NCBI GenBank assembly: GCA_958510875.1
Contig: OY294067.1
Coordinates: forward strand, 236,014,361-236,078,360
Source: Endomychus coccineus
Lineage: Eukaryota; Arthropoda; Insecta; Coleoptera; Endomychidae
DNA length: 64,000 nucleotides
Reading direction: 5' to 3'
Positions 55,692 to 64,000 of this stretch are shown one piece after another. Each line of letters begins with the position of its first letter. The stretch's first letter is position 1. The notes under the pieces are model-generated. The model made no database searches. It had not been told where the DNA came from and saw nothing but the letters and a program-made list of their open reading frames with translations. The position numbers were made by a program, and so were the translations under genes.

Positions 55692-57654
55692 TTATTTAAT
55701 CAAATTAGTATAAATATGACTTAGATTTTGTGTGTCTACCCTATGATTTACAGATTTGGGGTCCCGTTTTATGTGAATCATCTCCAGGATAGATCTTTTA
55801 TAATAATTGGTTTCCTTAGTTAAGATATTAACATTTTTGTAATCAAATTGATGGTTATAATCAAAGCAATGCTTAGCAAGGGCGGTGGAATTTTCTAAGT
55901 TGTTATTTCTTGTGCTATATTTATGGCCGTACATTCTTTTTTGTAAATATTGTTTAGAGATTCCAGTATAGGTTCCATCACAATCTAAACAATTCAATTT
56001 ATACACTGTGTGGGTTTGTTTATCTTTGGGTATTAAAGGTTTTAGATTTGAGGAATATTTTCCAACACAGTTAGTAGGTTTATGCGCAACATTTATATCA
56101 TACTTTTTCAAACATTTTTTGATTTTCTCTGAGGTCTCCGGAATGTAAGGTAGAGTTATAAAATTGTCTGTATTACCTTTTATGTTATTTTTATTAGACG
56201 AACCATTATAGATTTTGTTTATTCTTTCTTTAATAATAGGATTGAAAAATGTTTTTGGGTAGCCATTCAATTCTAGTGTATTACGAACAATTTTTAAATT
56301 TTTGGGGCGGTCATCTGCGTGGGACACTTTTTTTATAACAAGCTGGTGCAACGGAATTGAAGTGAAGATAACGTTGAGACCATACTTCTTTAGTAAACCA
56401 AGAGGTTTTTATTTTTCCATCTGCATCATGCCTAATGTTCATATCTAGGAAATTTATGTTATTGTTTAATTCTATTTCACAAGTGAATTGAAATTTACAG
56501 TGAAAATTGTTAAATTTATCAATTACATATTGAATTTTATCGTTGGGAACACACATAAGGCAATCGTCTACATACCGTTTAAAGAATACAGGCCGAAAAT
56601 CTAATGAACTCATAACAGATTCCTCTAGGCACTCCATAACGAGGTTAGCAATGGTAGCTGAAATAGGAGATCCCATTGCTGTGCCGAATATTTGTCCAAA
56701 AAATTGCTCACCATACTGAAAGTATGTGCATTTTAAACAAAATTTTACAGCATTTATAAATTCCGATTGATCTAGAGGTGTGTGGTTTTTAATCTCTGCC
56801 CAACGTTTTTTGATGCTATTCAATGCCAAAACAACAGGTATATTTGTAAATAAAGAAACAACGTCCAAGGAAATCAGTTGATGGTTTACGGGTACGGATT
56901 GATTTTTTATAAATTCATTAAAGTGCCATGAATCTTTTACATAGAATTCATTTTTTCCTATTATATTATTGATAGATTTTGATAGAAATTTTGATAAATT
57001 GTAAGTAGGCGCTCCAATATTACTAACAATGGGTCTTAGAGGTATATCATTTTTATGTAGTTTGGGAAGCCCATAGATATAAGGTGCTAGCCCATTATGG
57101 CAAATTAATTTATTTTTTAATTCAATAGGGATTATCTTATTCTTATGCCATTTATTTATCAATTTATTCATGTTGTTTTGTACTGATAAAGTAGGATCAG
57201 ATTTTAATTTTTTATAAGTTGTTTCATCATTTAAAAGGTTTCCTATTTTGTTTTCATAGTCATTTCTATGCATTATGACGGTTTTATTACATTTATCCGC
57301 GTTCAAAACTAATATTTGAGGGTTAGCATCTAAGAAATCTTTTGTTATTTTTGTATGATAGTTAAAACGATTCTTTGCAATCCCTACTTCTGCCTTCTGT
57401 TTGTTTTTTTTGTTTGTCAAGATGTTACAAACTTTGTTTCTAATTTCGTTTTTCTCTTCTACATTTTTATTCCTAATTCCGCATTCTAAATTTGCAATAA
57501 TATTATCGATAGGCAGTTTATTATTGTTATTAGGCAATGCAAATTTCGGACCTAAACTTAACGTGTGCTGCACCTCATCCGGAATTTTTATGTCCGTTAG
57601 ATTTTTCAACCATTGTTCATTGATATTCTTCTTTTCATAAGTTACGCCTTTCAT
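55692..57654 (-). pseudogene. Left Penelope copy, RT and GIY-YIG with 34-bp deletion
   Basis: Frame 57654-56311 (447 codons from MKGVTYEKKNINEQWLKNL) contains all RT motifs (ISLDVVSLFTNIPV, GTAMGSPISATIANLVME, KRYVDDCLMCV). Compared with the right copy it has lost about 34 bp after CYKKSV near 56335, which shifts frame. The rest (SHADDRPKNLKIVRN to the stop at 55692) continues in the next frame, including VYKLNCLDCDGTYTGISKQY. Otherwise it is almost identical to 57918-60212, so the damage is recent. Confidence 0.92.
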
Positions 57655-57917
57655 TAAATTATTTATCTTTTTAGATTGAATGGCTTTGATTTTGTTGAAA
57701 TTTTTTTCGAAATTGTTATGCTGAATTTGAAAAAATTGCGATATAAAGTTGCTATCAAAATTTTGATGACAGGTTTGTTTAACCAGTTTGATTTTGTTTT
57801 CAACCTCAGCTACAATTGCACAGGTTCAAACAGTTTTTATGAAAAGAATTTAATAATTTTGCGTACGCCTTCTTATTTAGCACCTTGCTAAACATATTCT
57901 CCTTTGATTTAGATATA

Positions 57918-60212
57918 ATGAAATTTGGATATACTTGCAAATTCCTACATCTTACCAGAAATATTCTACGATTCTTCACTCTTGCGTACGCAAAATTATT
58001 AAATTCTTTTCATAAAAACTGTTTGAACCTGTGCATTAAAGAAGCATGTGCAATTGTAGCTGAGGTTGAAAACAAAATCAAACTGGTTAAACAAACCTGT
58101 CATCAAAATTTTGATAGCAACTTTATATCGCAATTTTTTCAAATTCAGCATAACAATTTCGAAAAAAATTTCAACAAAATCAAAGCCATTCAATCTAAAA
58201 AGATAAATAATTTAATGAAAGGCGTAACTTATGAAAAGAAGAATATCAATGAACAATGGTTGAAAAATCTAACGGACATAAAAATTCCGGATGAGGTGCA
58301 GCACACGTTAAGTTTAGGTCCGAAATTTGCATTGCCTAATAACAATAATAAACTGCCTATCGATAATATTATTGCAAATTTAGAATGCGGAATTAGGAAT
58401 AAAAATGTAGAAGAGAAAAACGAAATTAGAAACAAAGTTTGTAACATCTTGACAAACAAAAAGAATAAACAGAAGGCAGAAGTAGGGATTGCAAAGAATC
58501 GTTTTAACTATCATACAAAAATAACAAAAGATTTCTTAGATGCTAACCCTCAAATATTAGTTTTGAACGCGGATAAATGTAATAAAACCGTCATAATGCA
58601 TAGAAATGACTATGAAAACAAAATAGGAAACCTTTTAAATGATGAAACAACTTATAAAAAATTAAAATCTGATCCTACTTTATCAGTACAAAACAACATG
58701 AATAAATTGATAAATAAATGGCATAAGAATAAGATAATCCCTATTGAATTAAAAAATAAATTAATTTGCCATAATGGGCTAGCACCTTATATCTATGGGC
58801 TTCCCAAACTACATAAAAATGATATACCTCTAAGACCCATTGTTAGTAATATTGGAGCGCCTACTTACAATTTATCAAAATTTCTATCAAAATCTATCAA
58901 TAATATAATAGGAAAAAATGAATTCTATGTAAAAGATTCATGGCACTTTAATGAATTTATAAAAAATCAATCCGTACCCGTAAACCATCAACTGATTTCC
59001 TTGGACGTTGTTTCTTTATTTACAAATATACCTGTTGTTTTGGCATTGAATAGCATCAAAAAACGTTGGGCAGAGATTAAAAACCACACACCTCTAGATC
59101 AATCGGAATTTATAAATGCTGTAAAATTTTGTTTAAAATGCACATACTTTCAGTATGGTGAGCAATTTTTTGGACAAATATTCGGCACAGCAATGGGATC
59201 TCCTATTTCAGCTACCATTGCTAACCTCGTTATGGAGTGCCTAGAGGAATCTGTTATGAGTTCATTAGATTTTCGGCCTGTATTCTTTAAACGGTATGTA
59301 GACGATTGCCTTATGTGTGTTCCCAACGATAAAATTCAATATGTAATTGATAAATTTAACAATTTTCACTGTAAACTTCAATTCACTTGTGAAATAGAAT
59401 TAAACAATAACATAAATTTCCTAGATATGAACATTAGGCATGATGCAGATGGAAAAATAAAAACCTCTTGGTTTACTAAAGAAGTATGGTCTCAACGTTA
59501 TCTTCACTTCAATTCCGTTGCACCAGCTTGTTATAAAAAAAGTGTCATAAACAGCCTTACAGATCGCGCGATAAAATTGTCCCACGCAGATGACCGCCCC
59601 AAAAATTTAAAAATTGTTCGTAATACACTAGAATTGAATGGCTACCCAAAAACTTTTTTCAATCCTATCATTAAAGAAAGAATAAACAAAATCTATAATG
59701 GTTCGTCTAATAAAAATAACATAAAAGGTAATACAGACAATTTTATAACTCTACCTTACATTCCGGAGACCTCAGAGAAAAACAAAAAATGTTTGAAAAA
59801 GTATGATATAAATGTTGCGCATAAACCTACTAACTGTGTTGGAAAATATTTCTCAAATCTAAAACCTTTAATACCCAAAGATAAACAAACCCACACAGTG
59901 TATAAATTGAATTGTTTAGATTGTGATGGAACCTTTTCTGGAATCTCTAAACAATATTTACAAAAAAGAATGTACGGCCATAAATATAGCACAAGAAATA
60001 ACAACTTAGAAAATTCCACTGCCCTTGCTAAGCATTGCTTTGATTATAACCATCAATTTGATTACAAAAATGTTAATATCTTAACTAAGGAAACCAATTA
60101 TTATAAAAGATCTATCCTGGAGATGATTCACATAAAACGGGACCCCAAATCTGTAAATCATAGGGTAGACACACAAAATCTAAGTCATATTTATACTAAT
60201 TTGATTAAATAA
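57918..60212 (+). CDS. Penelope-like reverse transcriptase with GIY-YIG endonuclease, intact
   Basis: Best ATG 57918 (MKFGYTCKFLHLTRNILRFF) gives 764 residues; the frame is also open upstream to 57885. Order: helical N-terminus; fingers with GLPKLHKNDIPLRPIVSNI near residue 295; motif A LISLDVVSLFTNIPV near 360; motif B GTAMGSPISATIANL near 422; motif C KRYVDDCLM near 459, both Asp present; thumb NNINFLDMNIRH; GIY-YIG from about 659 (VYKLNCLDCDG), with Cys pair and later R...H (KRMYGHK). The YIG-position Tyr of the left copy (GTYTG) is Phe here (GTFSG). Such proteins copy their RNA by target-primed synthesis. Full length and uninterrupted, so potentially active until recently. Confidence 0.92.
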   Translation: MKFGYTCKFLHLTRNILRFFTLAYAKLLNSFHKNCLNLCIKEACAIVAEVENKIKLVKQTCHQNFDSNFISQFFQIQHNNFEKNFNKIKAIQSKKINNLMKGVTYEKKNINEQWLKNLTDIKIPDEVQHTLSLGPKFALPNNNNKLPIDNIIANLECGIRNKNVEEKNEIRNKVCNILTNKKNKQKAEVGIAKNRFNYHTKITKDFLDANPQILVLNADKCNKTVIMHRNDYENKIGNLLNDETTYKKLKSDPTLSVQNNMNKLINKWHKNKIIPIELKNKLICHNGLAPYIYGLPKLHKNDIPLRPIVSNIGAPTYNLSKFLSKSINNIIGKNEFYVKDSWHFNEFIKNQSVPVNHQLISLDVVSLFTNIPVVLALNSIKKRWAEIKNHTPLDQSEFINAVKFCLKCTYFQYGEQFFGQIFGTAMGSPISATIANLVMECLEESVMSSLDFRPVFFKRYVDDCLMCVPNDKIQYVIDKFNNFHCKLQFTCEIELNNNINFLDMNIRHDADGKIKTSWFTKEVWSQRYLHFNSVAPACYKKSVINSLTDRAIKLSHADDRPKNLKIVRNTLELNGYPKTFFNPIIKERINKIYNGSSNKNNIKGNTDNFITLPYIPETSEKNKKCLKKYDINVAHKPTNCVGKYFSNLKPLIPKDKQTHTVYKLNCLDCDGTFSGISKQYLQKRMYGHKYSTRNNNLENSTALAKHCFDYNHQFDYKNVNILTKETNYYKRSILEMIHIKRDPKSVNHRVDTQNLSHIYTNLIK

Positions 60213-60615
60213 TCTCTTGCAAATTCTTACATACGTCTTTATAAGTGTTGAAAATGTTTTTAGGAAGAATTCGTAATAGTAATTTCCCAGTACAGGTCTG
60301 TAACCTTTCTTAAGTACCTAGTCATAAATCCTACACATCTGGTTTCGAAAGTAGATACTTGACAAATAACTTCGTTCTTCTCATTTGTTGTGAGAATACC
60401 AATCAATATGCACTTATATATTTTAATAATATTACTGAATAGCGGATTCTTACTACAAAAAAATTTTTTATTCTTTAATTCTGACGATACAATTTCGATT
60501 ATTCGTAGTTCTGTTCGTTTCGACGGCGTGGGCTCTTTTGATTGAAGTTAAATTGTGCGATTTGGACGCTTGTGCTATAATTAGTTTTAATAAACCCCCT
60601 TTTTAGACATAGTGA

Positions 60616-60657
60616 GTCTTCTGATGATGGTCGTGAGACCGAAACGTACGTAAAGAC
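60616..60657 (+). ncRNA. Hammerhead-like ribozyme motif, right Penelope copy
   Basis: Exact copy of the left motif on the opposite strand: GUCUU, CUGAUGA, U, GGUC-GUGA-GACC, GAAA, C-GUAC-G, UA, AAGAC. It lies 400 bp after the stop codon and 55 nt before the element end; the 55-nt tail AAGACGAATATT...TTTTTATATA would be the 3' cleavage product. Confidence 0.65.
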
Positions 60658-61876
60658 GAATATTTAAAACAAAGTGTTATTGTGACCTATTTCCCGAGAA
60701 TTTTTATATATAGAACCTAAGAATAAGAAGTTATTTAAGTTGAAAGTTGAAATTACAGTTTTTAGGCCTTAAAAAAATGGTTCTTTTCACCAATATTTCT
60801 ATGGGAAAGTGGATGTGGCGACTGAAATGCATCAAATACTTTGTGTTTGAATGTAATAATGTCTCCCAACTGTCAAACATCCCGTTATTGTAGAACAGTG
60901 TTATGAAACCTCTCAAAAATTGAGGAAAAACTTCAAAAAACACATTTTGGGCTTGATGCACCTCTAAATATTAGCCGATTTGTTTCAAATTTGGGGAACC
61001 TGAATGAATTTGAATGGGGAATGATATACTCGAAGAAGAGCGAAATAAAAAAATATGGATTTTTGTTTGGCACAGCCTAAACCACGGTCAAGGCCTTCCG
61101 TAAATAACCGAAATTTCAGTAACCATTCCTGAACCGGCCGGTTTGACGCGGCTACATACCCTAATGTAAACAATTCTGTCTCCTTGGGATAATAGCTCTA
61201 TGATATAAAATGACATATTAAAAATTGTAGAGTCCAAAAACAAAAACGAAACGTTCCATTTAAACACTTGGTTTTCAATCACCTATAGATATTTCACTAC
61301 ATCGTCGTAAGTATAATTCAATGAATACCACACGTATAAATTATGCAATGTTATTATTTACATTTGAAACTAATATTTGTATATATTTTTTTTTCGCGCG
61401 CTATAATTTTAAAAATAAAGTAGTAACAAAGCATAGAATCAAAAGGATAAGGTTTGTCTTTATTCATATCATAGAATAAATTGAATTTTAAAATCTTACA
61501 ATAATTGTACTCGAATTTGTTGAACGTTGAAACAAATTAGACTAACCCAGTTATGTATTATAACAAAAATAATGGTAATTATGACGTATATGGGAACCAG
61601 CTCCGATTTCAAATTAAATTTCTAAATTATATGTTCTATGGTATTCTGTGTCACACAGAAAAAGCAGTACTATGGGCATAGATAACTCTACTACGGTACT
61701 GGTGTTATCTATGACCATGGGTATTCTGATAAAATGAAATGTTAAATTATTTGACGTCAATTGTTATTCGAATATGATGCTATAAAATATAATTGTTTTG
61801 TTACAACAAATTGTACGTGACGTTGAAAAACCAGTTTTCATATTAATAATAGGCTACGCAAGACTTTAGCTACTAA

Positions 61877-62740
61877 ATTATTAAATGATTATTAAAAATA
61901 TGTGATTGTAAATACTAGAATATACTCTGTAGGTACTCAACACATTCTATCGACATTATGACTCGTCGATTAATTTTATAAAGATTCATTGATTGAGGTA
62001 CAAAATTGGCAAAGTTGCCAAAAAAACGCAAAATGGCAGTTTTGTTTTGAAAAATTCATAACTTCCCTCCAAATCATCGTAGAAACTCGAATTTTTTTAA
62101 GAAACTCAAAGAAAAATGATTGAAATTTATTGACCTGTTGTCTGATTGAGTCCATGATTTTTTCGGCTCGGCCTACGAGCTGTCAAAGTGGAGTGAGTTA
62201 AGGCAATCTGAATTTTTTGCCATTTTTGGTACATTTTCAAGTGGTGCGTTTTTCCACTCGAGTGTAGATTATCATAACTGATAGAGATTTTCTCTAAAAT
62301 TATCAATTCAATTCATGCTACGTGATACTAGAATACGTTAAAAGAGCATGTGACGCATCACGAACCTAAGAATATGAAGTTATTTAAGTTGAAAGTTGAA
62401 ATTACAGTTTTTAGGCCTTAAAAAAATGGTTCTTTTCGCCAATATATCTGTCGGAAACTGGATGTGGCGACTGAACTGCATTAAATTCTTTGTGTTTGAA
62501 TTTAATAATGTCTCCCAAGTGTCAAACATCCCGTTATTGTAGAATAGTGTTGAGAAACCTCTCAAAAATTGAGGGAAAGCTTTAAAAACACATTTTGGGC
62601 TAGATGCACCTCTAAATATTAACCGATTTGTTTCAAACTTGGGGGACCTGAATGAATTTGAACAGGGAATGATATACTCGAAGAATAGCGAAATAAAAAA
62701 ATATCGATTTTTTTGGCACACCCTACGCGTGGTTTGCAAC
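61877..62740. repeat. Second, truncated copy of the foldback interior and right arm
   Basis: 61877-62365 repeats 54650-55165 in the same orientation (including the TGTCAAAGTGGAG and CACTCGAGTGTAG blocks). 62366-62740 repeats 60727-61080. It breaks off at about 62740. This is a tandem partial duplicate of the foldback's right half without the Penelope pair, and so shows the uninterrupted junction CACGAACCTAAGAATA. Confidence 0.8.
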
Positions 62741-63477
62741 GAGGTCTAGTATAGAGTAGACAAGTAGTGTGTTAAGCATAGGGAACCGCTGGTAACATGT
62801 CGGACATTCTGTCCTTCTCGCACATGTAGTACGCTCGTAGTGCGCTCTCACTCGCACGGTCTCCCCTTCTACAACGAATTTTTAACTTTCAGGAAGTTGT
62901 TAAAATCGAATAGGCGCGCTTTTTAAAGTTGTGGAGCAGAAGAAGTAATATAGGGATCCGAAATGATAATTAGGTATCTGCTTTACCATTCCAGTATGGC
63001 GGACGAGTTGTCAGATTATTTGTTTACGTACATATAAAGCAATGCGGAATGCGTATATCTTGATTTTGTTTCTATTTAAGTGGTTGTGAGGAGAGTAGAT
63101 TTAATTTTGATTTCTGGGAAAGTCATAGGAAATATCGTATAACAAGATTTAGAGTTTATGAAATATAAACTTATGCCTCTTATAAAAATGCCAGGTGTAA
63201 TCGAAAAAGTAATACGTACTTCAATCCCCAAGAGTGATAATTATGTTAAGTTATAAAACATAACATAATTTTATTATGTTAAATAAATATATTGGAAATG
63301 TGTATAAGTGTGTAACACAATAAAAGAAGTTGTCAGGTCGAGTTCATTTGCACAGGAGAATGATATCAAACCGGTTTCATTTATTGTTTATTATATTATA
63401 TTAGTCTTATTTGTATTAAAATTAAGTCTAAAACAAGAAATATAATAATAAATAATAGTAACATTGCTTGCAAATTG

Positions 63478-63479
<2 letters not shown>

Positions 63480-63520
<41 letters not shown>
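63480..63520. repeat. (TA)n microsatellite, ~20 units
   Basis: Uninterrupted TA run directly beside the THAP exon; the frames through it are artefacts. Confidence 0.9.
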
Positions 63521-63523
<3 letters not shown>

Positions 63524-63526
63524 TAC

Positions 63527-63842
63527 CTCTTTACAGCTTTTATTAATAGTGGGCTTAGCATCTGACGATAATACATATCTATTACCAGTATTGGTTATAT
63601 ATTTATCTTCAAAACGATCACTACAAACTGTAGAAGACTTCGATATTTGACTTTCTTGCAAATCAAAAAATTCACACCACTCTTTTTTAAATCTACAAAA
63701 AAAAAATAAACAAACACGTAGGTTATGTATAGATTCTATTATATTATACGTATTTTATTATAAAAAAAACTTACTTAAAAAAACTCCTATATGGACTTAG
63801 CGAGTTTTTATTTTTCTTACAACATTTGAAAATGCCAACCAT
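63527..63842 (-). CDS. THAP-domain protein, two exons (incomplete)
   Basis: Exon 63775-63842 starts at ATG (MVGIFKCCKKNKNSLSPYRS); donor GTAAGT at 63774. Exon 63527-63692 follows acceptor TTTTGTAG and reads FKKEWCEFFDLQESQISKSS then TVCSDRFEDKYITNTGNRY and VLSSDAKPTIN, with a donor-like GTACTG. THAP features: N-terminal Cys, the W in KKEW, VCSDRF (normally CSxHF; the zinc-binding His is Arg) and the AKPT box (AVPT). The phase across the intron is correct. Only the DNA-binding domain is visible; the rest may be spliced further left, or the copy may be dead. THAP domains are typical of P-element-like and other transposon proteins. Confidence 0.5.
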
Positions 63843-64000
63843 TTTTATTAGTATCACAAAGAGTATAAGAATATAACAGAACTTTGAAATATAATATAAC
63901 GCGCGCATACCGTCATAGTTGAGGAGAATTAAGGGGAAATCGTGCGAGTGAGAGCGCAGTACATGTGTGCGAGAAGGACAGAATGTCCGACAAATTACCC

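Larger units (their letters stand above)
55168..60712. mobile_element. 5.5-kb head-to-head pair of Penelope-like elements inserted as one unit
   Basis: A minus-strand copy (to about 57866) and a plus-strand copy (from about 57984) share nearly identical sequence and meet head to head across a 117-bp spacer that continues the plus-strand copy's 5' end. A single exact 14-bp target duplication GAACCTAAGAATAA (55154-55167, 60713-60726) flanks the whole pair, so both copies arrived in one event or were made at one site. The left end has an extra 26-bp leader (TAAGATTCTTGACCC...) absent on the right. Both ends equal those of the 127-bp miniature at 45209-45335. Confidence 0.9.
52926..61876. mobile_element. 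Long-armed foldback element split by the Penelope pair
   Basis: The left arm (52926 to about 54300) and right arm (about 54950-55167, resumed at 60713-61876) are inverse copies. The tips read TAGTAGCTACAGTCTTGCGT and its near-inverse. The arms are about 1.2-1.4 kb. The interior (54300-54950) holds a relic of the hAT-like transposase C-terminus. The right arm is interrupted at GAACCTAAGAATAA by the 5.5-kb Penelope insertion, so together they make an almost continuous 9-kb palindrome. Confidence 0.75.
62750..64000. mobile_element. Inverted-repeat element carrying THAP exons, runs past window end
   Basis: The left arm TATAGAGTAGACAAGTAG... with TCGGACATTCTGTCCTTCTC (62811-62830) and CGCTCTCACTCGCACG pairs with CGTGCGAGTGAGAGCGCAG... 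and GAGAAGGACAGAATGTCCGA at 63942-63992. The right outer arm lies outside the window. A small non-coding relative is at 32531-32812. The interior encodes a THAP domain on the minus strand, so this is a candidate autonomous or gene-bearing member of the family. Confidence 0.65.

Noticed and set aside
57885..57917. TTG-initiated start of the Penelope protein
   Set aside because: A eukaryotic protein is expected to start at ATG; the first ATG in frame is 57918.
57401..58459. Antisense open frames over the Penelope RT (57401-57640 plus, 57999-58459 minus)
   Set aside because: Mirror shadows of the RT reading frames in the two inverted copies.

Overview
This is nuclear DNA of an arthropod, most likely an insect. 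It is AT-rich and intron-bearing, carries two divergent housekeeping-type genes with clear GT-AG exons, and is crowded with transposable elements of the hAT, Tc1/mariner-like, Harbinger-like, Helitron, Copia, LINE and Penelope classes. The species cannot be fixed from the sequence.

Layout. 1-4675: end of a ZMYM1-like hAT element, then a 3.4 kb TA-flanked inverted-repeat element holding a 1.5 kb foldback and a smaller terminal-inverted-repeat element. 4842-14941 (minus strand): a ubiquitin C-terminal hydrolase (UCHL3/Uch family) in six recognised coding exons, one only 12 nt long; its last 25-30 codons were not found. Its introns hold a mariner-like composite, two hAT elements with 8-bp target duplications and a 5'-truncated LINE. 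16286-29317 (plus strand): a complete six-exon CASD1 (sialate O-acetyltransferase) gene. Its GDS-motif serine reads threonine, while the Asp/His pair is kept. Its introns hold a THAP-like relic, a 902-bp foldback with 6-bp target duplication, a LINE fragment and a Penelope-derived inverted repeat.

29.5-48.7 kb is accessory: a second inverted Penelope remnant, a 176-bp satellite, a deleted Copia element with both LTRs, LINE, Helitron-type endonuclease and helicase relics, a second Copia relic, a Penelope element with two nested MITEs, Harbinger-like MADF units, and a 2.2 kb hAT-like transposon with terminal repeats. 48.7-52.9 kb is AT-rich with a 430-bp tandem repeat. 52.9-62.7 kb is a giant nested palindrome: a long-armed foldback into which a 5.5 kb head-to-head pair of Penelope-like elements has inserted, flanked by a 14-bp target duplication. 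The right copy is an intact 764-codon RT plus GIY-YIG protein. The window ends inside an inverted-repeat element carrying THAP exons.

The most interesting system is the Penelope-like elements with hammerhead-like ribozyme motifs. At least eight occurrences of CUGANGA, hairpin, GAAA were found. They recur as inverted pairs with the motifs pointing outward (27.0-27.7, 29.5-30.6, 55.2-60.7 kb). A 127-bp miniature at 45.2 kb, with its own 15-bp target duplication, is an inverted dimer of only the sequence downstream of the motif; its symmetry centre falls at the predicted ribozyme cleavage nucleotide.
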